64,000 bases of DNA from Protaetiibacter sp. (lineage in GTDB: Bacteria; Actinomycetota; Actinomycetes; Actinomycetales; Microbacteriaceae): the NCBI GenBank assembly GCA_030150265.1, contig JASLGG010000023.1, positions 99,228 to 163,227 on the forward strand. Direction: 5' to 3'. A model generated the notes under the pieces. The model did no database searches. It was not told where the DNA came from and worked only from the letters and a program-made list of their open reading frames with translations. Shown in pieces: positions 33,170 to 41,299 of this stretch (within the stretch, counting starts at the first letter, position 1; each line of letters starts with the position of its first letter). Made by a program: the position numbers and the translations under genes.

Positions 33170-34429
33170 ATGAAGCTCGCCATCGTCGGCGGCGGGTCCA
33201 CCTACACGCCCGAGCTCATCGACGGCTTCGCCCGCTATCGCGAGGTGCTGCCGCTCGAGGAGATCGCGCTCGTCGACCCGGACCCGCATCGCGTGGAGCT
33301 CGTGGCCGGCGTCGCCCGGCGCATGCTCGACCGCGCGGGGTACCCGGTGCGCATCGTGGGCACGCCGGATGTGGCGGCGGGCGTCGAGGACGCCGACGCC
33401 GTGCTGTTCCAGCTCCGCGTGGGCGGCCAGGACGCCCGACACGGCGACGAGACCTGGCCGCACGAGGTGCACTGCATCGGCCAGGAGACCACGGGGCCGG
33501 GCGGCCTCGCCAAGGCCCTCCGCACGGTGCCGGTCGTGCGCCGCATCGCCGAGGTCGTGCGCGAGCGGGCCCGCCCCGACGCCTGGCTCGTCGACTTCAC
33601 CAACCCGGTCGGGATCGTCACGCGCGCGCTTCTCGAGGACGGCCACCGCGCCGTGGGCCTGTGCAACGTGGCGATCGGCTTCCAGCGGCGCTTCGCCGCC
33701 GAGCTCGGCGTCGCGCCCGACGAGGTGCGGCTCGGCCACGTGGGGCTCAACCACCTCACCTGGGAGCGCAGCGTGACGGTCGGCGGCCGCGACGTGCTGC
33801 CCGGGATGCTCGCCGAGCGCCTCGACGAGCTCGCCGGCAGCGTGGAGCTGCCGCCGGCCCTCGTCGGCCAGCTCGGGATGCTGCCCTCCTACTATCTGCG
33901 CTACTACTACGCTCACGACGAGGTGCTCGCCGAGCAGGAGCACGAGCCGACCCGCGCCGAGGCGGTGCGCGAGATCGAGAACCGGCTGCTCGAGCTGTAC
34001 GCCGACCCCGCGGTCGACACCAAGCCGGAGATCCTGGAGAAGCGCGGCGGCGCCTTCTACTCGGAGGCCGCCGTGGAGCTGCTCGCGGCGATCCACGGGG
34101 GCGACCCGACCCCGCGCGTGGTCAACATCCGCAACGACGGCCTGCTGCCGTTCCTGCCCGACGACCACGTGGTGGAGGTGCCGGCAGCCTTCCGCGACGG
34201 GCGCTTCGTCGGCGAGGAGGTCGCGCCGCTGCCCGACGACGTGCGCGGGCTCATCTCGGCCGTCGCGGGCTACGAGCGCCTGGCCCTCTCGGCGGCGGTG
34301 CACGGCGGGCGCGACCGGGTTCTGCGGGCGATGCGGGCGCATCCGCTCGTGCTGCAGCACGATCGTGCCGAGAAGCTCACCGACCTGCTGCTGGCCGCCA
34401 ACGCGGAGCACCTGTCGTGGGCACGATGA
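33170..34429 (+). CDS. GH4 glycosidase, 6-phospho-beta-glucosidase-like
   Basis: A 419-residue NAD- and Mn2+-dependent GH4 enzyme. The N-terminal dinucleotide fold is LAIVGGGSTYTPELIDGFAR. Family blocks are IGQETTGPGGLAKALRTVP and DFTNPVGIVTRALL, with metal ligands Cys165 (GLCNVAIG) and His195 (GLNHLTW). It resembles the CelF/LicH group more than the MelA-type gene at the left edge. Strong AGGAGG-like signal (GGAGGAAC) before ATG 33170. In CelF-type pathways the substrate is a phosphorylated disaccharide delivered by a PTS. Here an ABC importer and a kinase are present, so phosphorylation may happen inside the cell, or the enzyme may use a non-phosphorylated glycoside. Its stop overlaps the kinase start by 4 bp. 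Confidence 0.87.
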   Translation: MKLAIVGGGSTYTPELIDGFARYREVLPLEEIALVDPDPHRVELVAGVARRMLDRAGYPVRIVGTPDVAAGVEDADAVLFQLRVGGQDARHGDETWPHEVHCIGQETTGPGGLAKALRTVPVVRRIAEVVRERARPDAWLVDFTNPVGIVTRALLEDGHRAVGLCNVAIGFQRRFAAELGVAPDEVRLGHVGLNHLTWERSVTVGGRDVLPGMLAERLDELAGSVELPPALVGQLGMLPSYYLRYYYAHDEVLAEQEHEPTRAEAVREIENRLLELYADPAVDTKPEILEKRGGAFYSEAAVELLAAIHGGDPTPRVVNIRNDGLLPFLPDDHVVEVPAAFRDGRFVGEEVAPLPDDVRGLISAVAGYERLALSAAVHGGRDRVLRAMRAHPLVLQHDRAEKLTDLLLAANAEHLSWAR

Positions 34430-35376
34430 CCGAGCTCGTCGTCGCGGTCGACGGCGGCGGCTCCAAGACGGATGCCGTGGCCTTCGCCCTCGACGGCCGT
34501 CTCGTGGCGCGGCGCCGCGGCCCCGGATGCAGCCCGCACTTCATCGGCGTCGAGGGCTCGGTCGAGGTGATCGACGGGCTCATCCGGGAGGTCGCGGGCG
34601 ATGCGGTGCCCGTCCAGGTCGACCTGTACCTCTCGGGCCTCGATCTGCCGGTCGAGATCGCCGCCTACCGTGCGGCGGTCGAGGGCCGGTCATGGGCGGG
34701 GCGGGGCCTCGCGGTCGACAACGACCTGTTCGCGCTGCTGCGCGCGGGCACCGACGAGCCGGACGCGATCGTGGTGGTGTGCGGCACGGGCGTCAACGCG
34801 CTCGGCGTGCGCGCCGACGGAGCGGTGGCGCGCTTCCCCGCGCTCGGAGCGATCTCCGGCGACTGGGGCGGCGGCATGGGGCTCGGCCAGGCGGCGCTCT
34901 GGCACGCCGCGCGCGACATCGACGCCCGCGGGCCGCACACCGTGCTCACGGAGCGCATCCGGGAACGGCTCGGCCAGGCGATCCCGGAGCTCATCGAGGA
35001 GCTGCACTTCGGCCGCCGCGAGCACTCCGAGCTCGCGGCGCTCGCGCCCGACGTGCTCGCCGCCGCCGAGGAGGGCGACGCCGTGGCCGTGCATCTCGTC
35101 GACAAGCAGGCCGACGAGATCGTCGCCTTCGTGCGCGCCGTCGTGCGGCGCCTCGACTTCGCCGGGCGGCCGGTGCCGATCGTGCTGGGCGGCGGGCTGC
35201 TCGCCTCGGCCTCGGGCCGGTTCCAGGACCGTCTCGAGCGCGGCCTCGCCGAGGTCGCGCCGAGCTCGCCCACGGTCGTGGTGGCCGATCCGCCCATCGC
35301 GGGGGCCGCGCTGCTCGCCCTCGAGCACGGCGGGGCCGACGCGGAGGCGCTTGCCCGCGCCCGCGCGGCGTGGTGA
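34426..35376 (+). CDS. BadF/BadG-type sugar kinase (N-acetylglucosamine kinase-like)
   Basis: A 316-residue protein of the BadF/BadG/BcrA/BcrD ATPase family, to which eukaryotic-type N-acetylglucosamine kinases also belong. The phosphate-binding loop is AVDGGGSKTDAVAFALDG, followed by VCGTGVNALGVRADG, ISGDWGGGMGLGQAALW and the adenosine motif PIVLGGGLLASASG. It should phosphorylate a sugar inside the cell. Translationally coupled to the GH4 gene, it could phosphorylate the monosaccharide released by GH4 or the imported disaccharide before cleavage. Last gene of the operon; the next gene is convergent, only 13 bp away. Confidence 0.82.
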   Translation: MTELVVAVDGGGSKTDAVAFALDGRLVARRRGPGCSPHFIGVEGSVEVIDGLIREVAGDAVPVQVDLYLSGLDLPVEIAAYRAAVEGRSWAGRGLAVDNDLFALLRAGTDEPDAIVVVCGTGVNALGVRADGAVARFPALGAISGDWGGGMGLGQAALWHAARDIDARGPHTVLTERIRERLGQAIPELIEELHFGRREHSELAALAPDVLAAAEEGDAVAVHLVDKQADEIVAFVRAVVRRLDFAGRPVPIVLGGGLLASASGRFQDRLERGLAEVAPSSPTVVVADPPIAGAALLALEHGGADAEALARARAAW

Positions 35377-35389
35377 CCGGCGCCGTCCC

Positions 35390-36262
35390 TCAGGCGGCCT
35401 CGCGGATGCGCGTCCTGCGCGGTCGCGGCCGCCCCGCCACGATCCCGGCCAGCACGAGCACGATGCCGAGCAGCTGCGGGAGCGCGAGCTCCTCTCCCCC
35501 GAAGGCCACGCCGAGCAGCACCCCGGTCACGGGGTTGAGCAGCCCGACGATGCCGACCGTGCCTGCGCTGAGGTGCTCGAGGCCGTGGAACCAGGCGACG
35601 TTCGCGAGGGCGGTGGCGACGAGGGTCACGTAGGCGACCCCGAGCCATCCGGTGGCGTCGAGCGCGGGCGGCGGGCCCTCCACGAGCACCGCGGCGACGA
35701 GCAGCATCCCGCCGCCGAACAGCAGCTGCCACGCACTCGCCGTGACGGGCGAGGCGGTCGCACCCCAGCGCTTGGTGAGCACGTAGCCGAGCGAGGAGGA
35801 GACGAGGCCGCCCGCGGATGCCGCGACGCCCCAACCGTCGACCGCGCCGAGGCCGCCGGCCACGAGCAGCAGCACACCGAGGATGCCGATGCCGGCGCCC
35901 GCGAACATCCGTACCGTCGGCTGCTGGCCGGCGAGCGCCCAGGCGAACAGGGCGAGCACGAGCGGCGAGGCGGCCATGATCGAGGAGGCGACGCTCGTGG
36001 GCAGCAGTTGCGCGGCCACGTAGAGCAGCAGGAAGAAGCCGCCGACGTTGAGCAGGCCGAGCAGCGCCGTGCGCGCCCACTCGATCCCGTGCGGGCGACG
36101 GCGGGCGATGAGCAGCAGCACGATGCCCGCGGGCAGGGCGCGTAACGCGGCGCCCCAGAGCGGCGCGTCGGCGGGCAGGGTGTGGTGCGTCACGAAGTAG
36201 GTCGCGCCCCAGGCGACGGGAGCGATCGCGGTGATGAGGATCGAGCGCCAGATACCTTCCAT
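35390..36262 (-). CDS. EamA/DMT-superfamily transporter
   Basis: A 290-residue membrane protein with ten predicted helices arranged as two EamA (DUF6) repeats: YFVTHHTLPADAPLWGAALRALP in the first, GYVLTKRWGATASPVTASAWQLLFGGGML in the second, and VGLLNPVTGVLLGVAFGGEEL near the end. Such proteins export or import amino acids or other small metabolites. It is divergent from a MarR gene; the 39-bp gap between the starts is filled by two GGAAGCT-type dyads, so MarR probably controls it. Substrate unknown. Confidence 0.87.
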   Translation of the reverse strand: MEGIWRSILITAIAPVAWGATYFVTHHTLPADAPLWGAALRALPAGIVLLLIARRRPHGIEWARTALLGLLNVGGFFLLLYVAAQLLPTSVASSIMAASPLVLALFAWALAGQQPTVRMFAGAGIGILGVLLLVAGGLGAVDGWGVAASAGGLVSSSLGYVLTKRWGATASPVTASAWQLLFGGGMLLVAAVLVEGPPPALDATGWLGVAYVTLVATALANVAWFHGLEHLSAGTVGIVGLLNPVTGVLLGVAFGGEELALPQLLGIVLVLAGIVAGRPRPRRTRIREAA

Positions 36263-36299
36263 GGAAGCTATTAAAGCTTCCCGGGAAGCTAATATTCCC
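36263..36299. promoter_or_regulatory. MarR-type operators between EamA and MarR genes
   Basis: GGAAGCTATTAAAGCTTCC (36263-36281) has 7-bp arms GGAAGCT/AGCTTCC. It is followed at once by GGGAAGCTAATATTCCC (36283-36299), which repeats GGAAGCT and has GGGAA/TTCCC ends. Both are AT-rich within a GC-rich region and lie exactly between the two divergent starts. Confidence 0.7.
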
Positions 36300-36301
36300 G
36301 T

Positions 36302-36841
36302 GTGGCCGAGAAATCCGCGGAACCCGCACCCGAGGACCGGGTCGACCGCATCCAGGAGCGCTGGCGCCAGGAGCGGCCCGACCTCGACCCCTCACCGCAG
36401 GGGGTGATCGGCCGGCTGCACCGTCTCGCCGCGCGGCTGCGCGAGGAGCTCGTCGCCGTCTACCGCGAGCACGGACTCGGCGAGGGCGAGTTCGACGTGC
36501 TCGCCTCCCTGCGCCGCACCGGCGCGCCCTACGAGCTGCCCGCGGGCGAGCTCGCCCGCCACACCATGGTCACCACGGGCGCCATGACCAAGCGCGTCGA
36601 CCGCCTCGAGGCGGCGGGCCTCGTGAGCCGGCGCCCGGATGCCGACGACGGGCGCGGGCGGCGGATCGCGCTCACGCCACAGGGCCGCGAGCTCATCGAC
36701 GCGGCCTTCACCGACCACATGGCCAACGAGCACCGGCTCGTCGCGATGCTGCCGGAGAGCGACCGCGCGGAGCTCGCGCGCATCCTGCGGACCTGGACCC
36801 TCGCGCTCGAAGAGGGTGACGACGACGGAGGCCGCGGGTAG
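36302..36841 (+). CDS. MarR-family transcriptional regulator
   Basis: A 179-residue regulator with a MarR winged helix: LGEGEFDVLASLRRTGAPYE, LPAGELARHTMVTTGAMTKR, VDRLEAAGLVSRRPDADDGR and RRIALTPQGRELIDAAF. The conserved basic wing (DDGRGRRIALT) is intact. Starts at GTG 36302, directly next to paired dyads shared with the divergent EamA transporter, so it very likely represses both. The alpha/beta hydrolase gene starts 10 bp downstream and may be co-transcribed. Confidence 0.87.
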   Translation: MAEKSAEPAPEDRVDRIQERWRQERPDLDPSPQGVIGRLHRLAARLREELVAVYREHGLGEGEFDVLASLRRTGAPYELPAGELARHTMVTTGAMTKRVDRLEAAGLVSRRPDADDGRGRRIALTPQGRELIDAAFTDHMANEHRLVAMLPESDRAELARILRTWTLALEEGDDDGGRG

Positions 36842-36851
36842 CGTCGGCAGC

Positions 36852-37538
36852 ATGGACGTCATCCTGATCCCCGGCTTCTGGTTGCGCGCCGACTCGTGGG
36901 ACGAGGTGCTGCCCGTGCTCGAGGCGGCGGGGCACCGCGCGCACGCGGTCACCCGCGTCGGCCTCGCGGACGGGGACGACCCGGCATCCGCCTCCCTGCA
37001 GGAGCAGATCGACGCGATCGTCGCCCTCGTGGACGGCCTCGACGGACCGGTCGCGCTCGTCGGCCACTCGGGCGGTGGACCGGTCGCCTACGGCGTGGCC
37101 GATCGACGCGTCGACCGTGTCGCGCACCTCGTCTACGTCGACACCTTCCCGCTGCCGGACGGCATGCCCAACAACGACGAGCTGCCCGTCGTCGACGGCA
37201 CGGTGCCGCTCCCCGAGTGGTCGACATTCGACGACGCCGACCTGCGCGATCTCGACGAGGCCGCGCTCGAGCGGTTCCGCGAGCGCGCGGTGCCCGAGCC
37301 CGTCGGCACGGCCCGCGACCCGCAGCGGCTCCACGACCCGCGCCGGCGCGCCATCCCCTCGACCGTCATCGCGACCTCGCACGACGAGGCCGGCTACCGC
37401 GAGTGGTTCGCCTCGCCGTTCTTCGCCGAGCTCGCGGCGATCGAGCAGCTGCGCTTCATCGAGCTGCACACCGGGCACTGGCCGCAGCTCACGCGCCCGC
37501 GCGAGCTCGGCGAGGCGATCGTCACCGCTCTGCGTTGA
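36852..37538 (+). CDS. Alpha/beta-fold hydrolase
   Basis: A 228-residue hydrolase. It begins MDVILIPGFWLRADSWDEVL, the oxyanion strand, and has a nucleophile elbow GHSGGGPVAYG (Ser about residue 76). The C-terminal ELHTGHWPQLTRP supplies the catalytic His. Full length for the compact esterase/lactonase-like group. It may be transcribed with the MarR gene 10 bp upstream, hinting at a detoxification role with the EamA transporter. Its last 17 bp overlap the convergent ApbE gene. Substrate unknown. Confidence 0.82.
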   Translation: MDVILIPGFWLRADSWDEVLPVLEAAGHRAHAVTRVGLADGDDPASASLQEQIDAIVALVDGLDGPVALVGHSGGGPVAYGVADRRVDRVAHLVYVDTFPLPDGMPNNDELPVVDGTVPLPEWSTFDDADLRDLDEAALERFRERAVPEPVGTARDPQRLHDPRRRAIPSTVIATSHDEAGYREWFASPFFAELAAIEQLRFIELHTGHWPQLTRPRELGEAIVTALR

Positions 37539-38289
37539 CGACGGCGCCGCCGACGGCGCGGTCGAGCGCGGCTCGCAGGCCCGGCGTCGCGAGCAGGCTC
37601 CCGTCGTGCCGGACGGCGAGCACGTCGACGTCCCAGCCGTCGCACACCCGGTCGAGCGCGTCCTCGCCACCAGCGACGACGGCCGTCGCGAGCACGTCGG
37701 CCGTCACGATGTCGTCGGCGAGGACGCTCACCTGCGCGAACGGGCTGCGCGGCAGGTCGTCGCGCAGCCAGATGTGCTCGCCGCGCTCGGCGGACCCGCT
37801 CGTCGCGAGGGCCCGCCGCGCGGGCGCGGGCCCGAGGGTCGCGAGGAGCGCTCCGCGGTCGGCAGGGTCGACGATCCCCATCACACCGGTCGCGGGACCC
37901 TCCCAGACCACGTCGCCGCCCACCCCCAGCGCCCACCGCGTGGCGCCCTCCCGCGACAGGAGGTCGGCGCCCTCCGCCATGGCGAGGGCCTTCACGACCC
38001 CGGACAGGTCGATCACACCGTCCGGCCGGTGCGGCGTGAAGGCGCCGTCGGTGCGCCCCCGCCACTCAAGCGCGCACGCGTAGGCGTCGCGGAGCGCACC
38101 GCTCGCCTCCTCGAGCGGCAGCTCGCCGCGACCGATCCGGGCGAGCTCCGAGTCGGCGCGGTAGAGCGAGAACCGTGCGTCCGCCTCGGCGAACACCGAC
38201 TCCAGCTCGGCGAGGAGCCCGGCGGCGAGCGCACCCTCCGGCGCGCGCAGCGACGCGACCGTGCCCATGGTCGTCCACCGGCGGTTCAC
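37522..38289 (-). CDS. apbE: FAD:protein FMN transferase (ApbE)
   Basis: A 255-residue ApbE-family protein. It attaches FMN covalently from FAD to a Ser/Thr of exported flavoproteins. Recognisable segments are WTTMGTVASLRAP at the start, FAEADARFSLYRADSELARI, AFTPHRPDGVIDLSGVVKAL, ALGVGGDVVWEGP, ALATSGSAERGEHIW and the metal/FAD-binding DDIVTADVLATAVVA. It is shorter than E. coli ApbE (about 350 residues) and shows no signal peptide, as in many actinobacterial forms. The GTG start overlaps the stop of the FMN-binding protein by 4 bp, and that protein is the clear substrate. Confidence 0.88.
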   Translation of the reverse strand: MNRRWTTMGTVASLRAPEGALAAGLLAELESVFAEADARFSLYRADSELARIGRGELPLEEASGALRDAYACALEWRGRTDGAFTPHRPDGVIDLSGVVKALAMAEGADLLSREGATRWALGVGGDVVWEGPATGVMGIVDPADRGALLATLGPAPARRALATSGSAERGEHIWLRDDLPRSPFAQVSVLADDIVTADVLATAVVAGGEDALDRVCDGWDVDVLAVRHDGSLLATPGLRAALDRAVGGAVVNAER

Positions 38290-38780
38290 GAGGAGAATCC
38301 CGCCTGGTCGAGGGCCGACTGCAGCGAGCCGAGGTATGCGTCGCTCGTGAAGGTGGCGCCGCTGACCATCTGCACCTTCGCCGTCTGAGCGGCGAGCACC
38401 TCCTGGCGCAGCACGGGGGCCGCGCGGTTGCTGATCTGCACGGACCGGCCGTCGCGGTCGGTGAGCTTCAGCGCGGTGACGTCCGCGATCCGGCCGCCCG
38501 AGATCGACACGCTCACCTGCACGTCGCCGTAGGGGGTGCTCGCGACCGCGCCCGTGTAGCTCCCGTCGGCGACCGCGCCCGAGCTCGAGCTCGAGCTCGA
38601 GGTCGCCGCGGCCCCCGTGGAGCCGCCGGTCGCCGCGCCCGCGCCTCCCGCACCCGACGACGCACCGGATGGCGGCCTCGCCGCGATCGGCGAGGTCGCG
38701 TGCACCGTCCCCGCCTCCCAGCCGATCACCAGGATGCCGAAGGCGGCGAGCACGCTGCCCAGTACGGCGCGCGCCCTCAC
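38286..38780 (-). CDS. FMN-binding domain protein, target of flavinylation
   Basis: A 164-residue protein. An N-terminal hydrophobic segment (AVLGSVLAAFGILVIGWEAG) anchors or exports it. A low-complexity Ser/Gly/Ala linker follows (residues about 40-70), then a single FMN-binding domain: DGSYTGAVASTPYGDVQVSV, GGRIADVTALKL and the flavinylation site MVSGATFTSDAY with Thr143 as predicted FMN acceptor. This S-G-A-T motif is the one modified in NqrC/RnfG-type proteins. Located between its ApbE modifier and a ferric-reductase-like flavocytochrome, it probably carries electrons across the outer face of the membrane. Overlaps both neighbours by 4 bp. Confidence 0.87.
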   Translation of the reverse strand: MRARAVLGSVLAAFGILVIGWEAGTVHATSPIAARPPSGASSGAGGAGAATGGSTGAAATSSSSSSSGAVADGSYTGAVASTPYGDVQVSVSISGGRIADVTALKLTDRDGRSVQISNRAAPVLRQEVLAAQTAKVQMVSGATFTSDAYLGSLQSALDQAGFSS

Positions 38781-40189
38781 CAGTCGAACCTCTCGGCGTG
38801 GATGCGGTCGTCGGGCACGCCCGCGGCCCGCGCGTCGCGCAGCACCGCCTCGGTCCATTCGCGCGGCCCGCAGACGTAGAGGTCGGAGCTGTCGAGCCGC
38901 GGGAAGACGCTCCGCAGGGTCACTCCTCGCTCGCGGTCGGCGCGCGACATCCATCCGCCCTCCGCGCGCGGACCGGTCGAGCGATAGAGGCGCGCACCGC
39001 GACGCCGCGCGAGCTCCTGCAGCTCGTCGACGAGGAACAGCCGGTCGGCGTCCGCGCCGCGCACCAGGATGGTGGCCTCCCCCACGGCGAGGTCGCCCGA
39101 CTCGAGCAGCGCGCGCACCGGGGTCACGCCGATCCCGGCCGCGACGATCGCGAGATCGGGTGAGGTGCGCGCGGCGTCGGTGAAGAGGCCGAAGGGTCCC
39201 GAGAAGCCGACACGGGTTCCCGGGGCCAGCTCCGCGAGCCGTGCGGTGCCGGCGCCGAGCACGCGCACCGTGATGCGCGCCCGATCCGCCGTCGGCTCGG
39301 CCGAGAGCGAGATGGGGTGGGCGTGCCACCAGGTTCCCGCCGTCCAGAACCGCCAGAAGAAGTACTGGCCGCCACGGGCGCCGAGACGCTCGAGGCGGCG
39401 GCCGCGCAGGTGCAGCGACACGGCATCCGACGCGATCCGCTCGACGCGCTCGACCCGGACGTCGTGCCGGATCGACTGCACGATCGGCTCGAGCACGCGG
39501 AACACGACGATCGACCCGGCAGCCAGGAGGAGGAGCACGATCCAGTAGGCGCGCTGCGCGGTCCCCTCCGCGAGCACGCCCCCCGCGCTCAGCTGGTGGG
39601 GCACCGACGCGAGCACCGCCGCGTAGCTCAGGAGGTGGATCGCGTGCCAGACCTCGTAGGGGAACCGCCGGCGCACGGCGACGAGCGAGGTCGCGACAAC
39701 CGTGAGGAACAGGCCCAGCCCCAGAAACGCGAGGGGCATGTCCGGGGTCTCCCAGAGCTGCACGAGCTCCTGCACCGGGTCGATCCCCGCGCTCATCGCG
39801 TAGCCGGCCAGCAGCAGCGCGCCGTGCGCGAGCAGCAGATAGAGCGCCGGCTTGCCCAGACGGCGGTGCACGGCCATCGCGCGATCGTGGCCGATCGCTG
39901 CGTCGAGAGCGGGGATCCGGGCGGCGAGCACGAGCATCACGAGCACGAAGTCCGAGCCGACGAGTCCCGCGAGGATGCCGAGGCCGGTGGCGACGTCGCC
40001 CGGCGACGCCCACGCGGGCAGCGCGCCGGAGGCGAGGGCGAGCGCCGCCGCGGCGGCGCCCGAGGCCCAGAACGCGATCACGAGCAGGTCGGAGACCAGC
40101 CGGCGGCGACGCAGGCGGCGCATCCGGAGGGCGTCACGCGGAGCGGTGGCGGCGGCGGTGCGCACGGCGGGGGCGAGCGTCGCGGTCAT
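38777..40189 (-). CDS. Ferric-reductase-like flavocytochrome with FAD/NAD-binding domain
   Basis: A 470-residue membrane oxidoreductase. The N-terminal half has about six helices with haem-ligand candidates in AMAVHRRLGKPALYLLLAHG and VWHAIHLLSYAAVL (ferric-reductase-like domain). The C-terminal half is a ferredoxin-reductase-type module: FAD site ARGGQYFFWRFW with HAHPISLSAEP, NAD-binding GIGVTPVRALLESG, and the CGPREWTEAVL end. It would take electrons from NAD(P)H in the cytoplasm and pass them through haem to the flavinylated protein encoded next. First gene of the ApbE operon. Confidence 0.87.
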   Translation of the reverse strand: MTATLAPAVRTAAATAPRDALRMRRLRRRRLVSDLLVIAFWASGAAAAALALASGALPAWASPGDVATGLGILAGLVGSDFVLVMLVLAARIPALDAAIGHDRAMAVHRRLGKPALYLLLAHGALLLAGYAMSAGIDPVQELVQLWETPDMPLAFLGLGLFLTVVATSLVAVRRRFPYEVWHAIHLLSYAAVLASVPHQLSAGGVLAEGTAQRAYWIVLLLLAAGSIVVFRVLEPIVQSIRHDVRVERVERIASDAVSLHLRGRRLERLGARGGQYFFWRFWTAGTWWHAHPISLSAEPTADRARITVRVLGAGTARLAELAPGTRVGFSGPFGLFTDAARTSPDLAIVAAGIGVTPVRALLESGDLAVGEATILVRGADADRLFLVDELQELARRRGARLYRSTGPRAEGGWMSRADRERGVTLRSVFPRLDSSDLYVCGPREWTEAVLRDARAAGVPDDRIHAERFDW

Positions 40190-40302
40190 GTCCCCTCCCG
40201 AGCTCGAGCGATGCGGTCGGGTTCAGCGTCGAGCGTGTTCCTATGCCGCGGATGTGAGTCCGCCTACTGCCGGATGGGAGTTCGAGAAGAGCGGGCTGCG
40301 GA

Positions 40303-41028
40303 TCAGACCACGCCCGTGGTGCCGAGCAGGTAGCCCACGAGGAACGTCGCGCCGAGGGCGAGCGCCCCGCCGATCACGACGCGCAGCACCGTGCGTGCGA
40401 CCGAGGCCCCGCCGATCCGCGCGCTGAGCGTGCCGGTCGCGGCGAGCGCGATGAGCACGGCGACGAAGGTTCCGGGGATGCGCACGGCGTCCGGCAGCAG
40501 CAGGATCGTGAGGAACGGCAGCAGCGCGCCGATCGTGAACGACGCGGCCGAGGCCCAGGCCGCCGTCCACGGGCTCGCGACGTCGTCCTGGTCGATGTGC
40601 AGCTCCGCCTCGAGGTGGGAGCGCAGCGCGTCGTGCGCGGTGAGCTCCTCGGCCACTCGCTGCGCTGTCTCGGGGGTGAGCCCCTTGGCCTCGTAGATGC
40701 CCGCGAGCTCCGCGAGCTCGGCCTCCGGCATCGTCGCGAGCTCCTCGCGCTCCTTCGCGATGAGGGCGTGCGTGGTGTCCTTCGAGCTGCTCACCGAGAC
40801 GTACTCGCCGAGCGCCATCGACACCGCGCCTCCGATGAGGCCCGCCGCACCGGCCGACAGGATCGCCGCCGTCGACGGCGTCGCGCCGGCCACGCCGACG
40901 ACGATCGCGGCGACCGACACGATGCCGTCGTTCGCGCCGAGCACCCCCGCGCGCAGCCAGTTGAGACGAGAGGCGAGGCCGCCCGCGTGCGGTTCGTCGG
41001 GGTGCGCCGAACTGGTCATGGGCGCCAT
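40303..41028 (-). CDS. VIT1/CCC1-family metal transporter
   Basis: A 241-residue membrane protein of the VIT family (vacuolar iron transporter in plants and yeast, Fe2+/Mn2+ in bacteria). Landmarks are NWLRAGVLGANDGIVSVAAI in helix 1, GGAVSMALGEYVSVSSSKDT in helix 2, a Glu-rich cytoplasmic metal-binding segment (KEREELATMPEAELAELAGI), and helices 3-5 (SFTIGALLPFLTILLLP, GGALALGATFLVGYLLG). Full length. The start could be the ATG at 41028 or one three codons later; neither has a strong ribosome-binding site. It probably exports Fe2+ or Mn2+ from the cytoplasm. Confidence 0.88.
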   Translation of the reverse strand: MAPMTSSAHPDEPHAGGLASRLNWLRAGVLGANDGIVSVAAIVVGVAGATPSTAAILSAGAAGLIGGAVSMALGEYVSVSSSKDTTHALIAKEREELATMPEAELAELAGIYEAKGLTPETAQRVAEELTAHDALRSHLEAELHIDQDDVASPWTAAWASAASFTIGALLPFLTILLLPDAVRIPGTFVAVLIALAATGTLSARIGGASVARTVLRVVIGGALALGATFLVGYLLGTTGVV

Positions 41029-41299
41029 GAAAGCACGACCGGGGCGCGGCGCGCCAGGGAGGTGTGCCTGCCCTTCCCGGACGCATCGGTGAGCCGAGAA
41101 AAATAACGGCTTGATAACTAGACAGCGTTACCTTTCCGTTATACATTCGTAGTGCTTCATCCGTTTGCTGTGGCGGAGGAAGCGGAATGTGATTGCAGGA
41201 CACTCTTGGTGCAAGGGAGAGGGTCGGCCGCTCGCCTCTGCGGCCGACCCTCAATCACGTTCGGGGCGCATCTCGGCCCGCTTTCGTAGAGTGATCGTC
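41029..41299. other. Upstream region of the MarR gene with AT-rich promoter zone and strong hairpin
   Basis: The 41100-41150 part is unusually AT-rich and has an ATAACGG...CCGTTAT dyad (41105-41111 and 41138-41144) that could be a regulatory site. GGAGGA at 41175 is well placed for a GTG at 41189 that runs in frame into the MarR gene, and also for an overlapping ATG-TGA (41187-41192). The region ends in the hairpin at 41219-41252. It could be a regulatory leader or a small RNA. Confidence 0.4.
41219..41252 (+). terminator. 13-bp perfect hairpin in the MarR leader
   Basis: GAGGGTCGGCCGC (41219-41231), 8-nt loop, GCGGCCGACCCTC (41240-41252). There is no T-tract. It lies between an AT-rich promoter-like zone and the MarR start, so it could attenuate the MarR transcript or end a short RNA. 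Confidence 0.5.
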
